This document shows, piece after piece, positions 1 through 14,600 of a DNA stretch of 64,000 nucleotides. A program made the translations under genes and the position numbers. Source of the stretch: Dactylorhiza incarnata (taxonomy: Eukaryota; Streptophyta; Magnoliopsida; Asparagales; Orchidaceae); contig JAWHQI010000264.1 of assembly GCA_033032865.1 (NCBI GenBank), positions 806,001 to 870,000 on the forward strand, in the 5' to 3' direction. The stretch's first letter is position 1, and each line of letters opens with the position of its first letter. The notes beneath the pieces were generated by a model. The model did not search any database and was not told where the DNA came from. It saw only the letters and a list, made by a program, of their open reading frames with translations.

Positions 1-1935
1 TTTGGTTTGCTTTGACCCTCTTCTAGATCCGCCTCTAGGTGCATGCATGAGATATATACATACTTACTACTAAATCTTTCTTATCTATAATTTTCTACTT
101 CAATTTTTAAATATAATAAAGTAATAAGAATACATATAAGCTATAGAATAGTTTTTTAAACAATTTTTTGATAGTTCATTTTATTTACATCTCTAAATTT
201 AGAACTGGCTTAATTAGATTTTTGAGGCAACTCAAAATTCATTTATTTTGAGTCGAGCCAGCTCGACTAAAAATTAGTTGAGTTAAAATTAGTTGAGTTT
301 GTTTCTTACCGAGCTGAGTTGCAATAAAAAGTTTGTGATTTCAAAATAAGTCTAGCTTGCTAAAACTCGACTCCAAATATGCCCCAGTGCTTGCTCATAT
401 ATAACGGCAATTTCGTTAGAAATTTTTTCAAGTAAATAATGGTGTTCTTATACTTATATTATTATAAAAAAATAATTCGATTTCAGACCCATGTGCAAAT
501 CTCCCTTCCACCCTTCCCTTTTTTTGCTATTTATCAGTGATGGTTTAAAAGCAAAAAAAAAAAACTTTTGCTGAGCAAGTGGAGATAGTGAAGCGAACCA
601 AGAAGCGGGGAATCAAGATCCTCTCATTTTCAAGTGAAATGGATAGTAACCATTTCATGAGTTCACTAATTTCATCGTATTTTATTTTTAATTAAAAAAT
701 TATACATCATTAGATCAAATGAAATACATCCACGTCATGAAATGAATCTCCATACGAAGAGGATCCTGGTCTTTAATAAATAAAAGATAATTGATATTAT
801 ATAAAATAATAATAATAATTTATTATTAATCTTTAACTACTATATACAAGAAGTTGTCTTTGATGCAACATTCAAAATTATCAAATATAGTCTCATTCTT
901 TTACTTCAATGACTTAACATATATTATGAAAAATTAAAAATTCATAAAATATAATAGCTATTTGTGTAATTACACTATATCCATATAATAAAAATAATTA
1001 TAAAAATTCATAAAATTGAAAAGATTTTTAAGACCTACTACACATACTATGATAGGTTATCCTTAGACCTACTTTAAAATGATTTTTTGTTAAAATATAA
1101 ATATTTTTGAAAAAAATAATTATAAAATATTAATTAAAATTTTTGTGCGGTTATTTTGACCACTCTTATGTATATGTTGTGGGCGCAAGGGTGGGCGTAG
1201 CCAGCCGTCGCCAATCAGGTACTGTCGCGCTTGACAGTAGGGGTGGAGCCCCGTGCCTGTCACTCGCGCTTGGCAGTAGGGGCCCTGTGCCTGTCACTCA
1301 TAATAATATAAATAAAAAATAAGGTCAAATAAGGCGGCGTCCAAATTGGCGTCTTTAGTATTTAGCTAATAGTAATAAATCAATCCATTGACCTATAATC
1401 TTCGCTGGATGGTAGTGAAAAGATCAAACGTAATTTTGATCATAAGGTGGCGTGCAAAATATTTTTTTCCCATTGAATTTTTTTTTATACGTGTAGCATT
1501 CCTACATGTAGGTGCAAAATTGATTTTGTATGCTAAGATATATATTTTTTTTACAATATAAAAATCATAATATCGATTCAGTTTTTGTTACAATCATTTT
1601 AAAATCTCATGCAAATATTTTGGGCAAAAGTGGTAAAAATATTATTGTATTGTAAAAAATTTATTTTTCTTAGTGTTAAATACATATATATTTTTTCCTA
1701 CAAAAAAAATTCTGAAAACACCATTTTTGAAACTGTATTTTTGCTACAACTGTATTTAATTGAAAAAATACAATCCCGCACCTAAATCATGGAATGCTAC
1801 ACGTATACAAATATTTCTCTATAACTATAAGCTTTCTTCGCATTTTCTCTACTTGTTCTTGCTTTTCTTCTTTGCGCTCTCAAAACTTTTCAATTTCCAA
1901 AAAAACCCGCCCTTTTTCATTTCAGCTTTCTCAGG
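1..1935. other. AT-rich flank, no gene seen
   Basis: AT-rich sequence with many A/T runs. The only GC-rich stretch is about 1185-1300, where a roughly 40-bp motif containing 'CAGTAGGGG' and 'GTGCCTGTCACTC' occurs twice in tandem. I see no coding potential and no recognisable RNA gene. Confidence 0.5.
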
Positions 1936-2063
1936 TCACGGGCCCGAGTCCTGGAAGGAGCCTCTTGCAAAAATGCAAGGTAAGGTTTGCCCTTGTGGTG
2001 GGACCCTTCCCCGGACCATCCCTATGCGGGGATGCTTTGTGCACCGGGCTGCCCTTCTAGATC
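1936..2063 (+). repeat. Au-type SINE fragment
   Basis: The segment carries in order 'CCGAGTCCTGGA', 'AGCCTCTTGCAAAAATGCA', 'GGTAAGG', 'CCCTTCCCCGGACC' and 'GTGCACCGGGCTGCCC'. This order is characteristic of the plant Au SINE, a tRNA-derived, pol III-type retroposon widespread in angiosperms. 'GAGTCC' is the remnant of the box B promoter element. It lies just downstream of the FAX-like gene. A second, inverted fragment of the same family sits near 28540. I recognised it by motif order, not by search. Confidence 0.75.
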
Positions 2064-2230
2064 ATGAGCAAATTATATATACATATACTCTAATGTCATT
2101 TTAGATGCCAACCAGATAAGTACCTGGGTCTAAGGGATAATTTTCAGAAATTCTTCGTCCATAGAATACAAACATGTATCTTTTAAAAAACAAAATGCCA
2201 GAGTGCAGCATGCTAAGCCCGAACTTTCTA

Positions 2231-2303
2231 TTACTCGGCCTTTGGTGGGATATGATTGCCGCCGGTTGCGATCTTGTAGATGTAGAACACCGCCATGACA
2301 GCA
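2231..2303 (-). CDS. FAX6-like: FAX-like gene, exon 3 with stop
   Basis: Encodes the C-terminal segment AVMAVFYIYKIATGGNHIPP and the final KAE before TAA. A TTTGCAG acceptor precedes it. The motif FYxYKIATGGN is diagnostic of the short FAX proteins. Confidence 0.88.
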
Positions 2304-5300
2304 CTGCAAAGGTATCATCCAGTCAGAGCCCTCGATCTCGATTACACGACGAATATTAGTGAAGACAATGATGAGCATGGCCGCCTTGCTTTTTAATTAT
2401 GATATTTGTTTACAATGCAACAAAATAAGAATGGTAACATTTGCAATAGTACATTTTTTTGTATTTTGGTTAGATCAAACCTACTTCACGGGAGATAAGA
2501 GAGGATTTCACTATAATCAAATCAAATTTCCAGCAATAAAAAAACAAAAGAAATAAGAAAAAAAACAGTACTACATACCTAGCATTCCTACTGTTAGTAA
2601 ATATAAATTTCCTTATATGGTGCTTTCTATGTTGTTAAAGGCGTGATTAAGACTCAATGCTCACCAGACTCAGAGGTTTGACCTTCGTGCGCCTTTTTTC
2701 TCCTTTGGAGCATAAAAGGTCTGGATGAAATTTCTATTGTAGTTTTTTTTCAAAATAAAGAAGGAAATAATGTAAGAACTCAATAAGTATTGCATGATTT
2801 AGTGTTTGTGAAATATAATCGAGCATTGAGACTTAGCTATGATGCAAGTGACCGCATTGATTCTATTTTTTAAGAAATATAAATGATTGTAATGAATGAA
2901 TATTATTAAAATAGATGAAAAATCTGATCAAGAAGATGAACTGATATTAGATGTTGACTGTTTAAAATGGATGTGTTTGCGCTTTGCCCTCGTCAGGCGC
3001 GTGCCTGGGCCTTGAGATTTGCGCTTAGGCTTCAAGACTCTTTTGCGCTTTTGTGCGCATTGAGCTTTTAATAACCAAGGGTGCATTCTAATCATGGATC
3101 CAACTTGTTGGAGAAAGTAGAAATATAAGACATACTACATGTGCATTGATTTTGAAACCATCTTTTTTTTGTCCACTAAACTTTGCCTTTATAAACAGTC
3201 CCAAACATTTTCTTTGTTTTATTAGTGTTACGCCCCCGCTACGCTTTAGAGGACGTCACTATATTCGGAGGAGCAAAGGCGCGCTTAACAACGGGGCTGA
3301 ACCTTCCGGTTCAGCCCCCACTCAATGAACCGGCCGGCCAGGGGCTGAACCAGGCGGGTTCAGCCCCCTTTGGAGGGGCCGTCCGGCTCCCTCCATGCCC
3401 GGGTATATATATACCCGGGCAGCCCCCTTTATGGGGTAGGCAGAATATATTATCAGGTATCTTCTTCTTCCCTCCTACAAACCCTAATCCTCTCTTAGCT
3501 TTCTCTAGATCTCTCTTAGTTGCTCTATTGTCCTAACATTTGGTATCAGAGGCGTTCATCTCTCCGACATGGTGAACACTCGCTCTCAAGAGGAGTTCTC
3601 ACGGATTGAAACCCTAGAGGAGAACGTTGTTGGTCTAACCGACTCGATGGCAGCCATGGAAGGGGGGATGGAGGAATTGAAGGCCTTGTTGAAAGGGAAG
3701 GCATCGACGGGTGAAGATTCGGCCGGATCGGGGGCCGATTTGCCGGCTACGGGCGCGCGGCTTGCAGACGGCGTCGGCGGCATGCGGCTGTCGGAAGAAG
3801 AACGCGTGCGGGCAAGCGGGATCCCGCCTGGCACGGGCTGGCAGGGATCAGGAGGCCCTGGTACGGCGGCGTATGGGGTAGCAGCGGGCTCGGCAGCGGC
3901 GTACGGGGGTCTGGCGGGGCCGATTCCGCCAGGACCTGCAGCGGGGGGGTTCGCCGACCCCGGAGCGGGCCAGGGACAGGGCCGGCAGGGCTGGCCGGAG
4001 CCGGCAGGGCTTCGTCGAGGCTGGGAAGAGTCGGTTGGGCTCCGGCGACCTCCAGATCTTGCGGGATACCAAAGGGGGGGCTTCTCCCTCCTCCCCGTGG
4101 GTTTGGGCCGCCGGGCATGGCCGGATTTGGCCAAGCGTGGGCCGGACAACAACAACCTCCTCCTTGGGGAAACGGTCAGCATCAAGGCTACAGCGGATTC
4201 GAGCAAGGTGAGCCCGCAAGACGGGAAGGAGGTCATGGGGCACAACGCTTGACTCCCGGATTAACTCGCATGTACTTTCCGGAGTTCGAGGGCGGCGACG
4301 CATTGGAATGGATTCAAAAGGCTGAACTTTTTTTCCAGTACCAGGAGGTGCCTGCAGGTCAGTGGGTGCAGTTAGCGTCCTTCCACTTGAAGGATGACGC
4401 TTTCCAGTGGACGCAGTGGTTCATGCGGGGACGGGAGTACGTGTCACTAAAAGTGAAAGTTGTTTTTGACGATTAACGAGCTCGGGCATGGCTAGCTCCC
4501 ATAGCATGACGAACAAATTCAACAAGATCTATCTGGCTACAAATTACTTGCAATTCCAGCTTTCATGGAAGAGAGCTACAGCCTGCAATTGGAGTTAGCT
4601 CATGCCCGCAGGATCACGACTCTTTGTCCGTGCCATTGTAGAGCCTAAAGACATACTGGTCATTTTCTCCATAGTTATCAGTATTGAGACCTAGTTGTAT
4701 CAGCAGATGTCATTTGTTTTACATAGTTTGTCCTTATTGGTCATTTAGGACTAGCTTGTTAATGTTCTGTATTTCCCAAGGGTGGTTTGGGAATTTTCAT
4801 AGCACCTGATTTAGAAATAATGCCCAAAATCCTATCACTAAGTTGATCGAGGAATGAGTGAAATGGATTTCGGCTGGTTTCTCTCTTGATAGATCCTCCT
4901 CCTACCTTCCTCTAAACATAGGGATTCTTTCAAACTTTTCTTTAAAGTGCTCATCTATCTCTTCCCAAATTCCCCCCTCTTTAATAATAATCACCAGGGG
5001 CATTGATTAGAAGAAAAAAACTATAGAATAACAGCAAAATGAAGTAAATGGCCAGCCAACTTCAGGGACATTTTAGGAACTAACCTGAGGGCAGCCACTA
5101 TGCCAGAAGGCATTATCTTGGACGTCTGAAGGTATCGTTGCCCCATAACATATGTAAGAGCGAGTGCACAAACTGCACCACATAAAAATATATAAATATA
5201 TTTATATATATAATTTTAAAATGTAGCTGCAAATCATCATAGGAAAGAAAAACATCTAAAATGATTCCAAAAATATTAAAAATATATATATATATATATT

Positions 5301-5579
5301 TTAATCTTCATTGAAGTTGAGTAAAGTCACCGATTTTATTCAAAATAATTCATGTTAGAAGGGGATAAAAGAGGCTTAAGACAGTAATGCTGTCTGATGT
5401 GCGTGTGTGTGTGTGGTTAATTAAATCAGGATCTCCCCTAGGACTTTAAATAATTACCTCCGCTCAACTTCTTAAAATTATAAAACCTCACTTCTGAGGG
5501 GGCGGCTATACGCACACCAATTGATGTTAAACGCACACCAATTACCAACAGTTAACATATATTACGAGTACACCTCTAT

Positions 5580-5615
<36 letters not shown>

Positions 5616-8600
5616 ATAGAAACAAAAATTAGCAATGCAAACTAATAGGGAAGGTTTTAGTAATTTCAAAAAATAGATGGGAGATCCTTGTAATTATACA
5701 AAGTCTCAGGGGAGATCAAGGTAATTAATCATGTATATTATAATTTATAATATATTATAAGGCAATATGCATATTTTCTTGCTAACACCATCAAACAAAT
5801 AGTCACCATCTGATTCATTTCACACATTTAATGATTTTAATAGAAGTTCATGATGATTGGCAAGACTAGGCAGGTCTCAGCTCTCTCTGAATGGAAATGA
5901 AGTCTCTCAGCTGGCAAGACTGCACAAGTCGCAACTTTATTATTATACTCATTCATATTTTACTTATTTTCTTCACTATTTTATATCTTGCTGGATTCCT
6001 AAGATTTATTTTCTACATCAAGCATTGCATCTTCTGTCATCTTATATTTACCCTCATACCAAGTCATCCTCAACTAAAAATCATCCTCATAGTTGAGGGT
6101 GGTACAAATTCATAGAAAACCAACTCATTCTAAACTAAAGAGAAAGAAATGAGTTAAAGCAATTTGAAGAAGTGAATGAAGTGTAAAACAGCCAACAATC
6201 CCATTATTGCATCTCCAAAACTCTGCTTGAGGAGAGAGGGTGGCAACTGATAAACAATCCCATTGATATGGTGATACTGACAACAACACTACTAAAAGGG
6301 AAAACTAAGATTTTTGATTCTACAAATTGTACCCTCGCTTTTTCTCTCTTATCCTTGTATACTCTCTCTCTCTCTCTCCTCATGGAACTTCCTCCCGTGC
6401 CATACAAGTTCACATTTTCTAGTTTTAGTTCGTATCTCTAAATTCTTCCTTTTGATTAATTTGTCTTTAAAGCTAACTTTAGAGCATAAGGAATAAGATC
6501 AAAGAAGGTGACCATCAATAGAGATCCTCTATCAACTTGATACCCCAATTAGTATTGAAACAAATCTTCTTATAGATCAATTTTGGCCACATATCAACTT
6601 CTTTTCATATACATGACATAATATCTTCAACCATTATATGAAAAATTCAAAGAGCAATATGATAAGATAGATTCATATGCACAAACTAGATTATTCACAT
6701 CAAGATATATAAAGTACCTGTGGGTCGCAGAGACCGTCTTATTTTGACTTCCTTGTTCGTCATATTTGGAGCTAACGAAATCAGCGGGTGTATGAGGGTC
6801 CTATAAATGCTAATACTTTGACGGGCACTAAAAACCTAAAGGCTGGCGTTCGGGACCCAGCTCAAACTAGTAGTCGACTGCAGCGATTCCAGGCTTCCAG
6901 CGGCAAGTCACATTGACTCATGCAGCTTCTTTAGTCAATTCCAGTGGCTTCATCTGTTGATTCCAGCAACTCTGTGCATCGAAAGCAGCAGCCATATGTC
7001 GATTCTTGTTGCATCGTCTGGCGATTCAACACTTCTTGTTAGCATATCTTCACAGACTGTACTCTAGTCTTTTGTGGCAATAGAATTTTGGGCTTTTGTG
7101 TCCCTTATGATCAGTCGAGCTTCTTTCTATGCTCGTGTGTTCCTCGGTTGCAGTATTTTTCTACTGAAATGGAGGATCTTATCAACCTAGATGTCTCCAC
7201 CCACTAAGGTAGCTCCCGCATCATCTTCTGTCCCTCCACTAATTTCAACTATCTCACCTGTCCAGATTACCACCAATAAACTGAATGGTGATAATTTTTT
7301 GGGTGATCTCAATCGATTAGAATGTACATCAAGGGAAATGAGAAATATTAGCTATTTGAATTGGGAGATTCAGGCTCAAGTTACTGATCTAAACTATACT
7401 GTTTGGAATTCTGAAAACTCCATGATCACAACTTGGTCAACTCAATGGACAAAAAAATTAGTTCAATTACTTTATGCCACCGCAAAGGAACTAGAGATAA
7501 AGCTGCTCAGATGTACTCTGTTATGGGAAATTAGAAGAAAATTTATGAGCTTGCTTTTCAATGAGGATATGTTAGACAAGGAGTGACAATGTCACCAAGT
7601 ATTCAACATCCCATAGTGGATATGTTAAAATCTTGACACTTATAATGATTATTAGAGGAAATGTCTGGAGGACTCTAAGCACAATCATAAGATAATGAAA
7701 TCGATGAGGTTCGTGGTCAGAATATTGGAAGGAATTTCATGTCTTCACAAAATGAAGTCTTTCTAGAAATCCTTCGTGAAGAAAGTCGCATATTTGTAGC
7801 ATATGTTATGGCATGCAAGAAGGGTCAGGACATCGGTGCTCCCGAGAGTTCAGCCCTGCTGATTCCTGAGGCCAATATCGGTCGACCATTGGTCGCAATT
7901 CTTATGATCAGCATATGAATGATGAAAAACCACATTTATGGTGTGATCACTGCAATAAACTGTCATACTCAGGAAAACTGGCAAAACCTGAAGAGAAAAC
8001 CCTCTAACTAGAAACCAAAAAACATGCACATGCAACCCACTGCTCAACTGCTAAGGTCCAATCGGTCTCCTTCAACTTTCCCTAACTACTCATTCACTCA
8101 TTTAAGTATAAGTCCTCTTAGCTCTCTGTGGCACATCCTCCTCCACCCCATAGATCATTGATTTTGGAGCTACAGATCACATGACTGCTGTTCTTATTCC
8201 TATTATACCCAAAGAACACAAATGAAGCCTTCTACTCCTATTTATAAAATTTGAAATTGTCATTACGGTCATGATCTTCTGATTATGATAGTTGTACAAG
8301 TATGTTTAAAATAAAATGCACAAAATAACTAAAATTTCTACGACGTCAATCCATACACGATGAATGGCTCTAATCATCATTTCTTTGCTCGGTGTGTGTA
8401 GACCCTTGTGTGACGATCCCATCAGTAATGAGACTCTTTCTCCAGTAGCTAGAAAAGTATCAATTAAAATTTAATTTCCCATCACGTCCCTAAACTTGCT
8501 TGAAATTGTTTATTTGTTAGTAAACTCTCTAGAGATTCTAATTGTCGTGTAGTTTTGTTGACATTGCACATTTTCTAGGACCAAAAGTAGAGGAGGATGG

Positions 8601-11600
8601 AAAAATTAGAGAGATGAATGGACTACTATTTTTCAGAACTTGATACTCAATGCTTTAGTCTGAAATTTGTCATCTTTTCAAAGATAATCATGTTAAATTT
8701 GCTCCAAAATCTTATCGCTCATCCAAATTTTTTTAATTCATAGTGATATCTGGTAACCCTCTAAGATCGCCGACTTATCTAGTATGCAATGATTTGTCAT
8801 ATTTATTGATGAACAGACAACAACGTGATGACTATTTACTTAGGAAAAAGACTAATGTCAAATAAAAATTTCAAAGATCTTTATTGAGACTCAATTTAAA
8901 TTTAAAATTTGCATCCTTCATTCTGATAATATGAGCAAATATTTTAATGAGTGTTTAGGCTCTTTTCTGAAGGAAAAAAATGCAGTATTCATCAATCAAC
9001 TTGTCGTGAAATTCTCCAATAAAATGGTATTACTGAGAGAAAGAATACACTTATTTGAAGTGGCTAGAGCTCTTCTAGTCTCTATGAACCACATTAGATA
9101 TTTCGGTTAACACTGGATCCTAAAACCGAGAAGTCTGTGTTTGTTGTGTATGTCCTCATAAAATGGGCATAAGTGCTTAAACACAAAAAGTAAAAAAAAA
9201 TTATGAGGACGGATGTTATCATTTTTTTCTCTTCTTTTTATCATAAGATTTTCAGCAGAAGACCTCTAAGATAAGTATCAATTACCTCAACCTCTTCCTA
9301 ATATCGTTTAATCATCTAGTCATCTAGAATTGTTAACAGTTAAATGCTTAAAACAATCAGGTAAAGGTTTCTCCTAGTCCGGTATCTCACGTGACGAATT
9401 TGGAAACAAAGGGAGAGCTAAAAAATGTATCTCTCCACAAGCTAAGCAATATGAAAAGACTTACAATAAGTACTATTTCTACAAGCATCTCTTGAGGCCA
9501 GTAGTCATTCGGACTCCGAGGAATGGTACCTCTCATCTTAAACTTAACCTCTTTATTGCCTTAAGAAAACGGTTACGGGTCCTTTTATGACATTATTTAT
9601 TATTATTTATTTCTTAAAATGCATTTATTCTGTCTTAGAATCGCGTCCTTATATGACGTTGTTATTTATGTCGTGTCGTTATGTGGTGTCCTTTTTAGTC
9701 GCATGTCCAAGTTTGTTTTTTATTTCCATTAAAGGTCTGTTGTAAGTCCTATTTAAAGGACATTATGGGTCTTGTATGAGTAAGCAATAAAATAGTCTAT
9801 TTTTCCAAACCCTAAAAGAGATCTTGGAAGCTCTCTCTCTCTCAATCACGCCCAGCTTAGGCAGCCGCAGTCAAGGATCCGTAATATCTCCGCCACCGTC
9901 ATCTCCACCTCCGGTCACTCCTCCGGCAACCTCTGAGTAGACCCTTAACAACTTGGTATCAGAGCTCTCGGTCCTCTTCCGCCGATGCCTTTTCCCCTCA
10001 GTCGAAGTTTCCTCCAACTTGCAAATCGCTCCTCGGGTCGTCTTTCCCGCTCACTCACCCTGCCTCGTCAGCCTTCCCACAACAACCTCAGGTACCCTTT
10101 TTCCAGATCTGCTCAGCATCATCAACAACGAATCGCCAGGAGAACTTTCGCAGCTTCGTCGAGCCCTTCTGCTACGACAAACCTTGCGCCCTTCTGCTTT
10201 TGTGCCATCTACTGAAGCTCTACTGAAGCCTCGCCACTTCCAACACGTCTTCTCTGATCCCCCCCCCCCCCCCCCCCCCCCCCGCAAGCACTCGCCTGGG
10301 CTCCCTCTCTGACAGGATCGTCGCCCCCATCGTTGACATATGAAGTTGCTCCTTCACCGGAGATCACCTGCATCATCTGCGTCCCCAAGCTCCTTCCGAG
10401 CCCCCGATCTCCATAGCCGATCGCCATCGACACGGGACGACGCTCCGCAGGACTCCGTCGCTAAAGCCCTACGTCGTCGAAGCCCTCTCATTCCACGGGC
10501 TACTCACTAAACGCCAAGCAGCGCCCGCTCCATCAATCACGCGCCCGTCAAGTTCTGCGCGTGGGAATTAATTTCTTTTCTGTCTGTGGAAATGTCATTG
10601 CTTCAGTCAAGCGGGACCGTATAATTATTTCCAACCGAGGTCCACATTGGGAAATTAACTATTCCTAGCAAAATCAAAAAAAATCAAAATCAACAGTCGA
10701 TTGGGTTTATTAAATTCAGGGGCATTCTTCTGGGTCGTGAGTCATGTGAGCCCTATGAATTAATATATTTTGATCCAACCATAATCCAAACCATGTGGAA
10801 TTACCTTCTCCTGGCAGCTTGGAGTATTTTTATTCCATCATTGGGAGACAACGTAGATCTCGCGACACCTCCCAAACAGCCGCCTCCGAGCAATCTAGCT
10901 GTCCTGTCACCTGCTCCTTATCTCGTGCTACCTCCAACCACAATATGGGAGACTCAGCCGACTTCTTGGATGCTATGAACCGGCTACACACAGTTATATC
11001 CGTCATGGATGCACGCCATCAGGATGTATAGGCACGCTTTCGGGACGCTGGCGCACGTCATCAGGACGACATGGCAACCCTCACCACCAAGCTTAATGGA
11101 CTAACAACAGCACCTCCCGTGGTTACCACCCCACCCACGGATCACGCCAGCAGCAATAAAGTTCCACTATCGCCGCTCAACCGTCATGAGCCGTCACCGC
11201 AGACCCTCTTGCGCCCTGAAGTTTTTATTCTACCACATTATACCCGATTGGAATTCCCTACATAAGATGGGAAAACTGATTCCTTGGGCTGGCTCACCAG
11301 GTGCGAACAATTCTTTGGACATCAACAAACTCCGGCAGCTGAACGACTTCCAGTGGCCTCCTTCCACCTTCTCAACTCGATCTTGCTTTGGGTCACTCGT
11401 CTCCTCACTGATCAGTCGGGCCTGACGGGGGACGACTTCAAGAGATTTTGCAACCTGCGTTTCGGCCCTCCCATCCGCAGTAACCCCCTCGGTGCCCTCA
11501 CGATACTACGCCAGACGGGCTCCGTGGACGATTATCTGGACCAGTTTCAACTTCTTCGGTAGCACGTCACGCTCTCCCCAGAGATGCAGGTGGGCATCAT

Positions 11601-14600
11601 CACTGCCAGACTTCGCGATTGCATGCGACTTGATGTCGAATTTGAGGCTTCTCAAGACTTAGTGACTGCTATGAGTCTGGTCAGGCTATGTGATCGTCGC
11701 CTCCAACTGTCACTGGAGGTCTATTTGCCCAATGACACGGGCATTCAGCAAGGCCATCCCGAGGGTCATCCAAGCTTGCCAGTCCGTAAGCTATCTCGGT
11801 CCGAGATGCTGGACCGGCGCGCGCAGGGTTTGTGTTACAACTGCGACGAACAGTACACTCGCGGCCACAAGTGCAAACTGCTTTTTTATCTACACGTCGA
11901 GGACTCTGATGATGATGGTGTCGGATAACGCGGACCCATTGATCTCCCTCGAGCTTGAGGACAAACTCTTTTTGCAAGGCGGGAGAGATATTATGGGTCC
12001 TTTTATGGCATTATTTAGTATTATTTATTTATTAATATGCATTTATTCTGTCTTAGAGTCGCGTCCTTACATGATGTCGTTATTTATGTCGTGTTTTTAT
12101 GTGGTGTCCTTTTTAGTCGCATGTCTAAATTTGTCTTTTATTTCCATTAAAGGTCGGTTAAGTCCTAGTTAAAGGACGACACTAGGGGTCTTGTACGAGT
12201 ACGCAATAAAATAGTCTATTTTCTCAAACCCTAAAAGAGATCTTGGAAGCACTCTTTCTCGAGCACGCCCCGCTTAGGCAGACGCGGTCAAGGCTCTGTA
12301 GTATCTCCGTCACAGCAATCTCCACCTCCGGCTACTCCCCCGACAACCTCCGAGTAGACCCTTAACAAAAACCTTCATTCCTTGATATTTCTTATCAGCA
12401 AGGACCTACTATTGTTAATAATAGCAGTAGACTTTGCACCATTCATCCCATTGCGAAATACATTTCCTACCAAAGATTATTCAATACTCATAGAGCCTTT
12501 ATTTCAAATATTTCTAACCTTCTTGTGCCTAATTGTTCACGAGGCTCTTGGGGACCTAAACTGAAAAGTAGTAGTGAAAGAAGAGATTAATGCTCTTAAG
12601 AAAATTGAAACAAGATATTACGGAGCATGTATAGGGAGAGACAACAGTTAGGTGTGGTTGGTTTTTCACTATAAAATGCGTAGTACATTGGGGGATTGAA
12701 AGGTACAAGACAAGGATTCACTCAAACATGAAATTAAATATTAAGAGACTTTTGCCTTTGTTGCCAAAATAAACTTAATTAGTATTCTTTTCTCATTAAT
12801 GGTCAACTACAACTGGTCTTTGCACCAACTCGATGTGACATTTCTAATTTCTGGTATTGTTATCGGCCCTATATGGCCTAAACTCACCTTATTTAGTCTG
12901 CATCCCTGCAGAAGTTGTATATTCAATTTACTTAAATTTGAGTGGTATTTATCTAAATCTAATAAAAACTATAGAATATTACAAATGTGTAATTAGTAAT
13001 TGTCAATGCAATCACAATAGAGATGCAGTGTTAGAGGACTAATAAACAATGGGACACCTCAATTCTTGTAAATTTTATGCACTTGGGATTAGCATTTCCT
13101 CACCTTCATATCTCCTAATGCATCGATCATTTAAGTTTCATAATAAAGTATACTTACATTTGAATTGGATTCTAGTTGGTTTATGTGTTTATTTGCATGT
13201 TTGATTCTCATTTTCTAAAAGTACCTTATAGTAAAGCCTTTTAAAATGCTTTCATATTTTAATTATTTTCTTCACTATTTTATATTTTGCTGGATTGCTA
13301 AGATTTGTATTCTACATCAAACATTACATCTTCTGTCATCTTACATTACCCTCCTAAAATTACCCTCCTACCTATTCATCCTCACAGTTGAGGGTGGTAC
13401 ACATTCATGGAAAACCAACTAAACTAGAGAGAGAGAAAAAAACTTCACAATTGGTCAATGATCATTGCTTCACAAAACCTTCCAATCGACTCTGAAATGA
13501 GTTAAAGCAATTTGAAGAAGTGAATGAAGTGTAAAACAGCCAACAATCCCATATTTGCATCTCCAAAACTCTGCTTGAGGAGAGAGGGTTGCTACTGATA
13601 AGCAATCCCATTGCAATGGAGATATTGACAATAAAATGGGACGAATAAGGTTTTTGATTCTAGTATTTCCATATTGGTTTCAAGTTGATATGATGTGTTA
13701 AACCTTGACACCCCTATGAACCAGACAAAGGGGTGGACCGATGCTTAATAAGGCTAAGTAACAGGACGGTGTTGGCGGTGAAAAAAATTCTATTTCCACC
13801 ATCAATGTTGTTTTTGAGGCATTTGGCGCCCCAACGGTGGGAAAAGTGTTTGTCAAAAAAAGATGTTTTCAAGTCTTTTTAGAAAGCAGTGAACTCTCCT
13901 ACATCCAGAAAAGTTAAAAGAAATTTTCTGCATTTTCACGTTTCTCTTCCCGTAGATCAACATCTCCCTTCTCCTCTTACTACTTTTTCCATGACAGCCC
14001 TAATCCAAGTACTAGTTTCCCTCCACTACTGTTCCTGTGGTCACAATATCCCAAGCAAAGCTTAAGTTTCTACCAGTGCAAACTTAGGAGTTTCAAATTC
14101 AGGATATTCAAGCACTTTTGAAAATTTAACATACCATGAACCCACCGGATCGATCATTTCATCAGTTCTTGTAGTATTTCTGCACACCTCTAACAGTTTC
14201 ACCGCCTGACTATTCTTAAAAACTATTTGTTAGGGCGTAGGAATGTTGTGACTTTGCTCCATCATCAAATAGCCGAAAGCAAATAGATGCAGGCATATTG
14301 ATAGTAGATTCTGTTAAAATTTTTGAAGTGAGCTAGCGCAGGCGCTAGCCCCACTTCTTTGTGGCGGCTCCCGATTCTATAAATAAGGGGGCAATCCTCC
14401 TTCAGAGTAGATCAGAGAATAGAGGAGACTCGTGCGGTCTGAATAGGCGGTCTCAGTGAGAACGAACTTGGAGCGAGTTCGGAGGAGAACTTGGGCGGTC
14501 TGAACTAGGCGGTCTCAAGTGGGAGTGAACTTGGAGTGAGTTCGGAGCGACCTAGAGCAAGGTTCGCGAGCTGTGTGAGACCGCAAGCTAGCGCCGGCGA

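Larger units (their letters stand above)
9571..12367 (+). mobile_element. gag-only Ty3/gypsy element with 5-bp TSD
   Basis: A complete 2.8-kb LTR element: LTRs of 380 and 379 bp, an iMet-type primer site right after the 5' LTR, a gag region, and no protease, RT or integrase. The last internal bases encode a tail resembling the extreme end of gypsy Pol, then a purine stretch and the 3' LTR. It lies between the integrase and RT parts of the copia relic, so it inserted into that relic. The LTRs differ at roughly thirty positions by eye, so it is fairly old. The architecture fits a TR-GAG-like non-autonomous element or an internal-deletion derivative. Confidence 0.85.

Noticed and set aside
3586..4303. 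Long minus-strand frames of 123-219 codons opposite the gypsy gag
   Set aside because: Shadows of the GC-rich Gly/Pro linker of gag on the other strand.
5952..13662. Direct repeats as LTRs of the copia relic
   Set aside because: No TG...CA ends, no primer site after copy 1, no polypurine tract before copy 2.
13815..13845. TTTGGCGCCCCAACGGTGGG as primer-binding site of another gypsy element
   Set aside because: No LTR end or start can be paired around it; kept only as a note.
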